Source: Bacteroidales bacterium
GTDB taxonomy: Bacteria; Bacteroidota; Bacteroidia; Bacteroidales; SM23-62
Length of the DNA stretch: 8,062 nucleotides
Assembly (NCBI GenBank): GCA_016783865.1
Contig: JADHVS010000198.1
Location: 1-8,062 of the forward strand
Reading direction: 5' to 3'
In this document: positions 1-5,977 of the stretch, piece by piece
Position numbering within the stretch: position 1 is the stretch's first letter
Layout: the number at the start of each line of letters is the position of its first letter
Program-made: the position numbers and the translations under genes
The notes under the pieces: model-generated
Databases searched by the model: none
What the model was told of the DNA's origin: nothing
What the model saw: the letters and a program-made list of their open reading frames with translations, nothing else

Positions 1-12
1 ATACATTGACTC

Positions 13-34
13 TCCTCGCAGCAAGCTGCGAGGA
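13..34. repeat. REP-like perfect hairpin
   Basis: A perfect inverted repeat: the 10-base arms TCCTCGCAGC and GCTGCGAGGA are separated by AA. It shares its core (CGCAGCAAGCT) and trailing GGAAT with the hairpin at 76-95, so the two are members of one repeat family rather than isolated palindromes. No T-run follows directly, so I do not call it an intrinsic terminator. Bacterial REP elements have this form; membership in a named family is not established. Confidence 0.6.
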
Positions 35-63
35 ATCATCGATCCTTTATATAAATTTTTAAT

Positions 64-106
64 TGCGCTCGCTAACCCCGCAGCAAGCTACGGGGAATGC
101 GCTCGC
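64..106. repeat. REP-like hairpin flanked by 9-bp direct repeats
   Basis: The hairpin at 76-95 has arms CCCCGCAGC and GCTACGGGG around an AA loop, with one C/A mismatch. It is bracketed by the direct repeat TGCGCTCGC at 64-72 and 98-106. An ATG at 97 lies inside this repeat. This is one reason to start the next gene at 121 instead. Same family as the hairpin at 13-34. Confidence 0.55.
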
Positions 107-120
107 AGGATTCAAAAATT

Positions 121-528
121 ATGATCAGGTGGATAAAAGATAGCATTGGAATAAAAAACCTCCTTATACTGGTTACAGTTATTTTGGTAATTGCAGGTCT
201 TCTTGCTGGACCATCCCTTTATAAATCGATTAAACGGAATCAATACAAAGGTCATATTGAAGCAAGAGTTCTGAATATTGTGGACAAAAAAGCTTCATTT
301 CAACACTATAATGGAACAAATGTCAAAACTATTGGGTATGATATTTCCTATACATATTTTATAGATGGGGATAACTATACAAGAACTGAGTTTACAAAGT
401 CCGGTTCAGACGTGAAACTTTTATATGATAACTATTCTTCCGGGCAGAATTGCGAGGTTGTAGTAAAGTATTCTCTTGAGGCCCCTTCCGAAAGCTTTAT
501 TTCGAGTTTTACCAAAGAAGAGAACTAA
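121..528 (+). CDS. small membrane-anchored DUF3592-like protein
   Basis: Predicted 135-residue protein of unknown function. Residues about 13-34 form one hydrophobic segment, preceded by a basic N-terminus and followed by KSIKRNQYKG. The rest is probably an exported beta-rich domain. The pattern (an ARVLNIV strand, then YDISYTYFIDGDNYTR, then a late VVVKYSLEAPSES strand) resembles the DUF3592 family, where a V-x-Y-x-P-x-x-P-like stretch closes the domain. I chose ATG 121 because the upstream in-frame ATG at 97 lies in a repeat and would add eight non-hydrophobic residues ahead of the membrane segment. The stop abuts the decayed LysS-tail module at 530. No partner gene suggests a role. DUF3592 membership is an inference from the pattern; the reading frame itself looks real. 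Confidence 0.7.
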   Translation: MIRWIKDSIGIKNLLILVTVILVIAGLLAGPSLYKSIKRNQYKGHIEARVLNIVDKKASFQHYNGTNVKTIGYDISYTYFIDGDNYTRTEFTKSGSDVKLLYDNYSSGQNCEVVVKYSLEAPSESFISSFTKEEN

Positions 529-529
529 T

Positions 530-722
530 AAGTTTGTCGAATTAGGTGTCCCCAGGGAATATATAGAACCACTTAAGTCACTTTGATTTACTAATATCCC
601 TAAAATTAAGACAGTAGAGAAGCCCGGCAAGCTTGCAATGACCTGAATGGTTATAATAAAAAAATAAGCTTGGGCTGGCCGGGTTGAGTCCGGAGGCAGT
701 TGCTGAGTGGATTAAAGATTAG
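530..722 (+). pseudogene. decayed copy 1 of LysS C-terminal-extension-like module
   Basis: Translating from 530 gives KFVELGVPREYIEPLKSL, then a TGA at 584-586 where the other copies have Gly, then FTNIPKIKTVEKPGKL. A one-base loss at about 636 and another near 663 shift the frame. Reading through them gives NDLNGYNKK and LGLAGLSPEAVAEWIKD before TAG at 720-722. The order and residues match the intact modules at 2783-2995 and 4867-5121. The closest family I recognise is the roughly 70-residue extension at the end of Bacteroidota lysyl-tRNA synthetases. With a nonsense codon and two frameshifts it cannot make the domain. It is followed by a terminator. Confidence 0.75.
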
Positions 723-743
723 CAGATTAATATTTGATTACCT

Positions 744-773
744 AAGCCTCAATCATCCGATTGGGGCTTTTTT
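744..773 (+). terminator. rho-independent terminator
   Basis: Stem AGCCTCAATC (745-754) pairs with GATTGGGGCT (759-768) with one T-G wobble, around the loop ATCC, and is followed by a six-base T-run. It is the most convincing terminator in the window. It lies just downstream of LysS-tail copy 1 and ends transcription coming from the DUF3592-like gene or from the module. Confidence 0.85.
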
Positions 774-789
774 GTCACTTGATTGTCAC
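773..789. repeat. box A: TGTCAC-N5-TGTCAC
   Basis: Two TGTCAC hexamers start 11 bases apart, about one helical turn. The first overlaps the end of the terminator T-run. Similar pairs are at 3051-3067, 3170-3186, 4776-4792 and, degenerate, 6004-6019. The box lies 98 bases before the TPR gene start. It could be an operator for a protein binding two half-sites on one face, or part of a repeat unit. Confidence 0.5.
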
Positions 790-870
790 AGTGAAAATTG
801 ATTCCATAATATTATTGGAGTTTGGTAATATAACCAAGTTGGACTAAATTTATATATCCAAACCAAAACT
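790..870 (+). promoter_or_regulatory. leader/promoter region of the TPR gene
   Basis: This 80-base AT-rich leader carries an inverted repeat (TTGGT 822-826, ACCAA 833-837) and an overlapping CCAAGTTGG palindrome (834-842). The last part aligns with the region before the broken TPR paralogue at 6096: both have a GTTTG-TAAT stretch, then AGTTG, then ATATCCAAAC, then CTATG. That conservation marks it as the functional leader. I could not place -7 and -33 boxes with confidence. There is no Shine-Dalgarno; the start is preceded by an A/C-rich CCAAACCAAAACT. Confidence 0.45.
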
Positions 871-2793
871 ATGTCTGATAAATCCAACAATCCATTCCAA
901 TTCTGGGAGGAATTAAAGCGCAGGAAGGTTATCCGTGTTATTATTGGTTATGCAGCGGCGGCTTATTTGATTCTTGAGTTAGTGTCAATAATTGCTGAAC
1001 CATTAGGATTGCCAGGTTGGACTATAAACCTTGTTTTAGTACTACTTTGTGTGGGATTTATTATTGCAATCTTTCTTTCCTGGATTTTTGATTTCACGTC
1101 TGAAGGGATCAAAAAAACAGAATCAGCCAAGGTTGCTATGGCGAAGGAAGTACAGACTAAACCCGATAAAAGAAAATTGAAAGTTAGTGATATAGTAATT
1201 GCTGTGCTGGTTGTATTTGTTGTGATATTGGCTTACCCAAAGATATTCAATAATGATAGATTAGAGGGGATTCGAAATCCGGAAGGAAAGATTTCCATTG
1301 CAGTTATGCCTTTTGATAATCTATCTGGTGATTCCCTTTATAATGTTTGGCAGGGTGGTTTTCAGAATCTTCTTATTACAACTCTATCAAACTCCGAGGA
1401 GCTCCTAGTCCGACAGTATCAAACGATGTCTACTTTACTTGACAAGAAAAATGTTGCCACTTACGCTTCTCTCACGCCATCAATTGCCAGTGATCTCGCT
1501 TTAAGCCTTGAGACAAGGACATTTATACTTGGTAAAATACTGAAAGCCGGAAATAAGATCCGGGTAAACGCGCAACTGGTGAATTCTGAAACAGAAGAAA
1601 TATTTAAAACGTTCAAGGTAGAAGGATATACAGAGGATGATATATTTGTCATGGCCGACTCCTTGTCTGGTCTGATAAAGAACTATCTTGAAATTAAAAA
1701 ACTTGCTGAAAAGCATTCTTCATCTATTATTGGTAGCCCTTCTTTTACAAATTCTGCTGAGGCTTTTCAATATTATATTCACGGATGGGATTCTTTTATG
1801 GGATTAGACTTTCAAACAGCCACTGAATCACTTTCTAAAGCCATAGAAATAGATTCAAATTTTTTATCGGCATTTACAACCCTGTCATATGTTTATATGG
1901 TTAGTGGAAATGATAAACTAGCAAAGCACTGGTGTAATTTGGCTTATAAAAAGAGAGATGATTTCTCATTGAAAGGAAAACTATTAATAGACCAACTCAA
2001 CGCATATTATTTTGGGACCCCAAATGAAGAAATCAAATATCTTAGACAGATACTGGAAATTGATGAACTGAATTCTACTTATTGGTTCTTACTTGGCTTT
2101 GCATATTACCTAAAGCTTCAGAATTATGAAGATGCTGTAATTAATTTTGAAAAAGCCCTCGAAATAAATAAAAAATGGGGAACCAACTTTCGCAATCCCT
2201 GGATATATTGGTATTTGGGAGATTCGTACCATCAAGTTAATGAACATAAAAAAGAAAAAGAAATCTATAAATTGGGATTAAGCGTGTTTCCTCAGGAAAC
2301 ACGTATCATACAACAACAGGCCATTTGTGCTCTTTCACAAGGAGATACAGAGGCGGCGAATGATTTTATAGCGAAATACAAATCAATTAGTAAAAATAAA
2401 AACCAGTGGCCCGAGTCAAGAATACTTTCAGGGATAGGAACTATATATACTGAAGCAAATATAATTGCTAAAGCAGAAATTTGTTTTCGTCAAGCCCTTA
2501 CATTAGATCCCGTGAATCCCTCAAGAATACATGATCTGGCCTGGTTCCTGATAGATAATGATATTAATATAGATGAAGGAATGGACCTTGTTCAAAAAGC
2601 TTTGAAAGAAAGGCCTGATGACTGGTACTACTTAGACACCAAAGGATGGGGTCTATATAAACAAGGCAGGTATGAAGAATCACTAAAGGTTCTCAATGAC
2701 TCCTGGGAATTGAGACCTTTCTTTGACCATACCGGTTTTCTACATATCCAGGAAGTCGAAAAAGCTCTTGCCAAACAAGAGAGTGAGCAGTGA
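871..2793 (+). CDS. inner-membrane TolB/FlgO-like tetratricopeptide-repeat protein
   Basis: Predicted 640-residue membrane protein. Residues about 12-79 (FWEELKRRKVIRV, two membrane helices at about 20-41 and 51-73, then SWIFDFTSEGIKK) match the N-terminal module of proteins that precede a TolB/FlgO-like domain. A third helix spans about 106-123, so the C-terminal part should face the periplasm. Residues about 141-265 begin ISIAVMPFDNLSGD and include RTFILGKILKAGNKIRVNAQL, the usual signature of that domain. From about 290 to 635 there are TPR-type helical pairs, for example NYEDAVINFEKALEIN and RYEESLKVLNDSWELRP. No cyclase, kinase or DNA-binding domain is seen, so it is probably a scaffold or sensor rather than an enzyme. 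ATG 871 fits the A-rich leader. The TGA stop lies within the next module. A broken paralogue is at 6096-6276. Partners are unknown. Confidence 0.85.
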   Translation: MSDKSNNPFQFWEELKRRKVIRVIIGYAAAAYLILELVSIIAEPLGLPGWTINLVLVLLCVGFIIAIFLSWIFDFTSEGIKKTESAKVAMAKEVQTKPDKRKLKVSDIVIAVLVVFVVILAYPKIFNNDRLEGIRNPEGKISIAVMPFDNLSGDSLYNVWQGGFQNLLITTLSNSEELLVRQYQTMSTLLDKKNVATYASLTPSIASDLALSLETRTFILGKILKAGNKIRVNAQLVNSETEEIFKTFKVEGYTEDDIFVMADSLSGLIKNYLEIKKLAEKHSSSIIGSPSFTNSAEAFQYYIHGWDSFMGLDFQTATESLSKAIEIDSNFLSAFTTLSYVYMVSGNDKLAKHWCNLAYKKRDDFSLKGKLLIDQLNAYYFGTPNEEIKYLRQILEIDELNSTYWFLLGFAYYLKLQNYEDAVINFEKALEINKKWGTNFRNPWIYWYLGDSYHQVNEHKKEKEIYKLGLSVFPQETRIIQQQAICALSQGDTEAANDFIAKYKSISKNKNQWPESRILSGIGTIYTEANIIAKAEICFRQALTLDPVNPSRIHDLAWFLIDNDINIDEGMDLVQKALKERPDDWYYLDTKGWGLYKQGRYEESLKVLNDSWELRPFFDHTGFLHIQEVEKALAKQESEQ

Positions 2794-2995
2794 ACAGGAA
2801 TATTTGGATATTGGGGTGCCAAAAGAATGGGTACCGGTGTTGCAGAAGTTAGGGTATACTACCATTGAGAAACTTAAAGCAGTTGAAAAGCCGGGCAAGC
2901 TGCACCAGGAGATGATGGGACTCAGGAAGAAAAATAAACTTGAGATCGCAACGGTAAGTGCTGAGGATGTTACGAATTGGCTTAAAACTGAATAG
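2783..2995 (+). CDS. copy 2: stand-alone LysS C-terminal-extension-like module
   Basis: An intact 70-codon frame from GTG 2783 begins VSSEQEYLDIGVPKEW and ends SAEDVTNWLKTE. It resembles the helical C-terminal extension of Bacteroidota lysyl-tRNA synthetase (IGVPEEWVPxxQKxGY, KLHQD, NKKxKLEL, then VxxW), without the catalytic core. GTG 2783 overlaps the TPR stop (2791-2793), so translation could be coupled. An in-frame ATG at 2723 exists, but it would add 20 residues encoded wholly inside the TPR gene, whose own frame is clearly the coding one there. The C-terminal half (HQEMMGLRKKNKLEI) differs from copies 1 and 3. A terminator follows at 3026. Whether it is translated is unknown; it may be a relocated lysS 3' end. 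The domain assignment is from memory. Confidence 0.55.
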   Translation: MSSEQEYLDIGVPKEWVPVLQKLGYTTIEKLKAVEKPGKLHQEMMGLRKKNKLEIATVSAEDVTNWLKTE

Positions 2996-3025
2996 TCCAG
3001 TATATTAACTTTCGCAATATATGTA

Positions 3026-3051
3026 CCTGAGACAATTATCTCAGGATTTTT
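3026..3051 (+). terminator. rho-independent terminator
   Basis: CCTGAGA (3026-3032) pairs perfectly with TCTCAGG (3039-3045) around a six-base loop, followed by A and five T. It ends the TPR/LysS-tail copy 2 transcript. Its placement relative to the module, and the sequence right after it, parallel the terminator after copy 1. Confidence 0.75.
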
Positions 3052-3067
3052 ATCACCTGTTTGTCAC
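3051..3067. repeat. box B: TATCAC-N5-TGTCAC
   Basis: Hexamers TATCAC (3051-3056) and TGTCAC (3062-3067) are 11 bases apart. The surroundings also match box A: a T-run, the two hexamers, then TGAAAATT in both. This is therefore true homology downstream of LysS-tail copies 1 and 2, not a chance motif. Confidence 0.5.
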
Positions 3068-3425
3068 TGAAAATTTCCAATCTAGTGAGTCTTTCCCATA
3101 ATCACATCCTGGGCTTGTGCAAAAATACTGGTGGACTATGCTGATAAAAGGTGGCTTTGTGGTCTGTTTTGTCACGATTGTGTCACTTGCGGATTTATTG
3201 TTTAATGTAAACCATTAATTATAAACTAAACGCAAGGCAAGATCTCATTTATACCAGAAATGCGACGCACCACTCCACCTGTGAATCCATCTAACCATGA
3301 AACTTTTGGAGTAATCATTCTAATCATTCCCCTAAATACTTGACATTCTACCAATATCGTCTTAATTTAGTTTACGATTTTTACTTTTCTAAGCTATAAA
3401 CTCTTATTGTAATTAATTGAGTGCT
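3068..3425. other. non-coding stretch before the aldo/keto reductase gene
   Basis: I see no convincing gene on either strand. It contains box C (3170-3186), a tandem 2 x 9-base repeat TAATCATTC (3312-3329) and a promoter-like pair TTGACA (3340-3345) / TAATTT (3363-3368) with a 17-base spacer. The last would suit a generic housekeeping promoter. Bacteroidota promoters usually differ (a TAnnTTTG -7 box), so the promoter call is weak. The length suggests a displaced or decayed segment rather than a simple leader. Confidence 0.45.
3170..3186. repeat. box C: TGTCAC-N5-TGTCAC
   Basis: A second exact pair of TGTCAC hexamers 11 bases apart with spacer GATTG, preceded by CTGTTT. It lies about 120 bases after box B and about 240 bases before the aldo/keto reductase start. 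Confidence 0.5.
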
Positions 3426-4619
3426 ATGGGAAAAAACCCTATTTCCAGAAGAAACTTCATGAAATCTTCAGCAGCAGGTATGGCCGGAATGATTTGTCAG
3501 CCTTCAAAGAACATAGATCGTCATATTGGTCAAGAAACGAGAACTCTTGTATACCGCACTCTTGGAAAAACAAACATTAAAGTCCCAGTGATCGGAATGG
3601 GAATTCTGTCTTCTGGCAGCCCTGCTTTAATCAGGGCAGCACTTGACGCAGGGATTACTCACTTTGACTCTACTGCTGCTCTCCAACAGCAAGTGCGGAA
3701 TGAGGAAATGATAGGAAAGGTTATGAAAGATCGATCACGGGAATCATTCATCTATGGTACCAAAATCCATCTTCCGCAGGACTATCAAACGGGCCTGTAC
3801 AAAGAAACCGCGACCGAGGAGGAATTTACAAGAAAGCTTGATGAGGCGCTGCGAAATCTACAAATGGATTATGTGGACATCGTGTACCACCATATGGTTT
3901 CCCGTAAGGAGTCTGCCTTCCATGAACCTGTAATGAAAGCTATGGAAAAAGCTAAAAGCGCCGGAAAGGCGAGATTTTTGGGATTGACCACTCACAGCAA
4001 TGTTCCAGAGGCGATTCATGCTGCAGTAGATTCAAACTTTTATGAGATCGTTATGGCATCCTATAATCCCAGGCAAAAAAATCTAACAGAGGTTAAAAAT
4101 GCAATTGCAAGAGCGGCCGATGCAGGACTGGGAGTGGTCGCCATTAAAGTGATCAGGGGAGATGTAGAAAAAGGACAGGAACCGGTGAATCCCAAAGCCT
4201 CATTAAAATGGGTACTCCAGGATATGAATGTCCATGCGACAATCCCTGGCTTCGGTAGTTTTGAAGAAATGGAAATCGACCTTTCCGTAATGGAAGACCT
4301 AAGTTTGACTGTTGCTGAACTCAACGATTTAAAGAAAGACACTTCTTATTCGGGTTTGTTTTGCCAGGGATGTAACCAGTGTTTAAAGAACTGCAGCGCT
4401 GGACTTCCTATTCCTGACTTAATGCGGGCATATATGTACACATACGGCTACAAACAACCAGTTCTCGCTCACAATCTGCTCACCTCCCTGGAGCTGCCTC
4501 AAGAGGTTTGTAATGATTGTAATTCCTGCAAGGTTGAATGCCAAAATGGTTGGAAGGTTGATGAAAAAATTCTTGATATCATAAGACTAAAGGAAATACC
4601 GTTAGATTTTATTGTATGA
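3426..4619 (+). CDS. Tat-exported aldo/keto reductase-like protein with two CxxCxxCxxxC clusters
   Basis: Predicted 397-residue protein from ATG 3426; a TTG at 3417 would only add MSA. Residues 6-24 form a twin-arginine signal (ISRRNFMK, then SSAAGMAGM), implying folded export. Residues about 41-300 follow the aldo/keto reductase barrel: YRTLGKTNIKVPVIGMG, AALDAGITHFDS, MDYVDIVYHH, GKARFLGLTTHS. Of the family's Asp-Tyr-Lys-His tetrad, D81, K113 and H155/H156 are present, but no Tyr lies in the segment after D81 (STAALQQQ). Near the C-terminus, C313-C316-C319-C323 and C362-C365-C368-C372 each give CxxCxxCxxxC, typical of [4Fe-4S] binding. An electron-transfer oxidoreductase in the envelope is plausible; the substrate is unknown. 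It is a single gene with no operon partner, and no good terminator is seen after it. Confidence 0.85.
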   Translation: MGKNPISRRNFMKSSAAGMAGMICQPSKNIDRHIGQETRTLVYRTLGKTNIKVPVIGMGILSSGSPALIRAALDAGITHFDSTAALQQQVRNEEMIGKVMKDRSRESFIYGTKIHLPQDYQTGLYKETATEEEFTRKLDEALRNLQMDYVDIVYHHMVSRKESAFHEPVMKAMEKAKSAGKARFLGLTTHSNVPEAIHAAVDSNFYEIVMASYNPRQKNLTEVKNAIARAADAGLGVVAIKVIRGDVEKGQEPVNPKASLKWVLQDMNVHATIPGFGSFEEMEIDLSVMEDLSLTVAELNDLKKDTSYSGLFCQGCNQCLKNCSAGLPIPDLMRAYMYTYGYKQPVLAHNLLTSLELPQEVCNDCNSCKVECQNGWKVDEKILDIIRLKEIPLDFIV

Positions 4620-4723
4620 ATTTTTTCTGAATGATCCCTCAACCATATTTCTGGCATACTCTCTCCATCACCTCTTGCCCAATTTCCTTTGAATGATTAT
4701 CAATATTCTCCCAAGCGGGAAAT

Positions 4724-4746
4724 GGGGTGTTAGCTCAGTTGGTTCA
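4724..4746 (+). pseudogene. tRNA 5'-half fragment
   Basis: GGGGTGT, then TA, then GCTCAGTTGGTTC reproduce the acceptor 5' strand, positions 8-9 and the D arm of a tRNA, a common Bacteroidota D-loop form. The expected GAGC closing the D stem is absent (AGTCC follows), and I find no anticodon arm, T arm or acceptor 3' strand. It is therefore a broken tRNA gene rather than a functional one; identity cannot be assigned. Confidence 0.4.
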
Positions 4747-4775
4747 GTCCGCCAACTGGCAGATGACAGGCATGA

Positions 4776-4792
4776 TGTCACAAATTTGTCCC
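4776..4792. repeat. box D: TGTCAC-N5-TGTCCC
   Basis: TGTCAC (4776-4781) and TGTCCC (4787-4792) start 11 bases apart, one base off the exact box form. Unlike boxes A and B it lies upstream of a LysS-tail module (copy 3), about 100 bases before its frame. Confidence 0.35.
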
Positions 4793-4866
4793 TGACCTCA
4801 ACCCGAAACTAACTAATCCCCTCCTACCTATCAATATTCCCATCCCAACTCGGTTGTTTCCCGCAA

Positions 4867-5121
4867 ATGAGATTAATCGGTGATCAGGGATCGGTGAGCG
4901 GTGAACAGGAATACATCGATATTGGTGTTCCGAAAGAGTGGGTGCCGGTGTTGCAGAAGTTAGGTTATACTACGATTGAAAAGTTAAAGGCAGTTGAAAA
5001 ACCGGGCAAACTTGCCAACGACCTGAATGGGTATAATAAAAAGAATAAACTCGGGTTAGCGGGTTTGAGTCCGGAAGTTGTTGGTAAGTGGATTTTGTTC
5101 TCAGGAAGCTCAGGAACCTGA
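4867..5121 (+). CDS. copy 3: stand-alone LysS C-terminal-extension-like module
   Basis: Open frame of 84 codons from ATG 4867. Homology to copy 2 starts at the GTG at 4894 (VSGEQEYIDIGVPKEW) and ends near W-I at 5089-5094; the last nine residues (LFSGSSGT region) are unrelated and probably read-out after the module's own 3' end was lost. From Asp 4918 to Leu 5013 its 32 residues are identical to copy 2. The second half (ANDLNGYNKKNKLGLAGLSP) follows copy 1 instead. It resembles the C-terminal extension of Bacteroidota lysyl-tRNA synthetase without the synthetase. The frame is intact and could be translated, but no clear promoter is seen. It may be a relocated lysS 3' end. It is convergent with the hydrolase at 5153. 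Confidence 0.5.
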   Translation: MRLIGDQGSVSGEQEYIDIGVPKEWVPVLQKLGYTTIEKLKAVEKPGKLANDLNGYNKKNKLGLAGLSPEVVGKWILFSGSSGT

Positions 5122-5148
5122 GGATCTCATAATTATGGGTCCTGTTTT
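5121..5148 (+). terminator. possible terminator after LysS-tail copy 3
   Basis: AGGATC-T-CAT (5121-5130) pairs with ATGGGTCCT (5135-5143) with one bulged T and one wobble, loop AATT, followed by GTTTTCC. It lies between convergent genes. The short, interrupted T-run makes it weaker than the other two, and no T-run is present for the minus strand. Confidence 0.35.
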
Positions 5149-5152
5149 CCTG

Positions 5153-5977
5153 TCATTCATAACTTGCATAAATCTGCCCAATCCAGCTTTCTTTTGTAAT
5201 AAACGGAAAGAATTTGCCCCATTGTTCAAAATCCGTTAATACGTCAGATTCCTTAATTTCCTGTAAGTTTTTCCCGGCATTCATTTCAGCCCTCACAAGA
5301 TCTATAGTGATTTTAAGCATGCTGATGTAATCTTTCAGGTCGGACATATTTGTTTCTTTCCCATGTCCGGAAAACAACCTGGTGTCTTGCGGTAACATTC
5401 TCAGTATCGCTTCAAGGTTTTTAACTACTGTTTGAGCTTTTGAGCCTAGTCCAATGATTACCAGAGGGAAAGATTCTGATAAATACAGATCCCCCAAATA
5501 GGCTATCTTAAGGTCAGGGACATAAACAATGATATCACATTGAGAATGCCCACCTGGAAAGGGAATGCAGATTACCTTATTCCCTGAGAAATCAAATGTA
5601 TATTCTTCATCAATAGTAATAATTTCAAATCCTTCTGATGTAAGCTCATCTTTGCACTCCAGATGACCTATTATTTTTAATCCTTTGCCAAAGGCTTTAT
5701 TTCCACCAGTATGATCTCCATGAAGATGTGAATTAATTATAATGCTGACATCCTTACCAATGAATTGAACGGCATCCACAAGATCATCAGCTGCATCCTT
5801 GAATCCTGTATCAAACAGGAGTATTCCATTTTCACCTGTAATGGCTAATATATTGACTGTGAATCGCGTAGTTTCTTTTAAGAGAAACAGGTTTTCATCA
5901 AGTTTCGTGATTTCAACATTATCATTTGTGAATATCGCCTGGCCGGATTGATTTCCTTTGCTGAATGTGTTGTTCTT
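5153..5977 (-). CDS. metallo-beta-lactamase-fold hydrolase lacking a usable start codon
   Basis: From GTG 5779 the frame gives 208 residues with a full zinc set: SHLHGDHTGG (H18, H20, D22, H23), GGHSQCD (H78), YLGDLYL (D97) and FSGHGKE (H139). That is the HxHxDH type shared by glyoxalase II-like hydrolases and subclass B3 enzymes. The substrate is unknown. The frame stays open 66 codons further upstream, to 5977, and those residues are clearly the missing first strands of the fold (ENLFLLKETTRFTVNILA, then GILLFDTGF). No ATG, GTG or TTG lies in that part. An ATG at 5983-5981 is followed at once by TGA (5980-5978). So the gene is 5'-truncated, has a nonsense second codon, or uses an unusual start. 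No signal peptide is seen. Function as drawn is uncertain. Confidence 0.75.
   Translation of the reverse strand, partial: KNNTFSKGNQSGQAIFTNDNVEITKLDENLFLLKETTRFTVNILAITGENGILLFDTGFKDAADDLVDAVQFIGKDVSIIINSHLHGDHTGGNKAFGKGLKIIGHLECKDELTSEGFEIITIDEEYTFDFSGNKVICIPFPGGHSQCDIIVYVPDLKIAYLGDLYLSESFPLVIIGLGSKAQTVVKNLEAILRMLPQDTRLFSGHGKETNMSDLKDYISMLKITIDLVRAEMNAGKNLQEIKESDVLTDFEQWGKFFPFITKESWIGQIYASYE

Larger units (their letters stand above)
4620..4866. other. mosaic non-coding spacer with gene fragments
   Basis: The spacer holds a tRNA 5'-half fragment (4724-4746), box D (4776-4792) and an 11-base direct repeat TATCAATATTC at 4698-4708 and 4829-4839 that brackets both. On the minus strand, 4734-4639 stays open for 31 codons and ends at TGA; it reads like the hydrophilic C-terminus of some protein (WENIDNHSKEIGQEVMERV) that I cannot identify. 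The mixture suggests accumulated debris. Confidence 0.45.

Noticed and set aside
13..34. First hairpin as an intrinsic terminator
   Set aside because: No T-run follows directly and its core recurs as a repeat at 76-95.
97..120. ATG 97 as start of the DUF3592-like gene
   Set aside because: It lies inside the REP-like hairpin's flanking repeat; ATG 121 puts the membrane segment at a normal distance.
2723..2782. ATG 2723 as the start of LysS-tail copy 2
   Set aside because: The 20 extra residues overlap the real TPR frame and are not shared with copy 3; homology begins at GTG 2783.
2760..2800. Programmed frameshift joining the TPR protein to copy 2
   Set aside because: No slippery heptamer or downstream stem-loop is evident near the stop; overlap with possible reinitiation is simpler.
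3417..3425. TTG 3417 as start of the aldo/keto reductase
   Set aside because: ATG 3426 in the same frame gives a standard Tat signal; the three extra residues add nothing.
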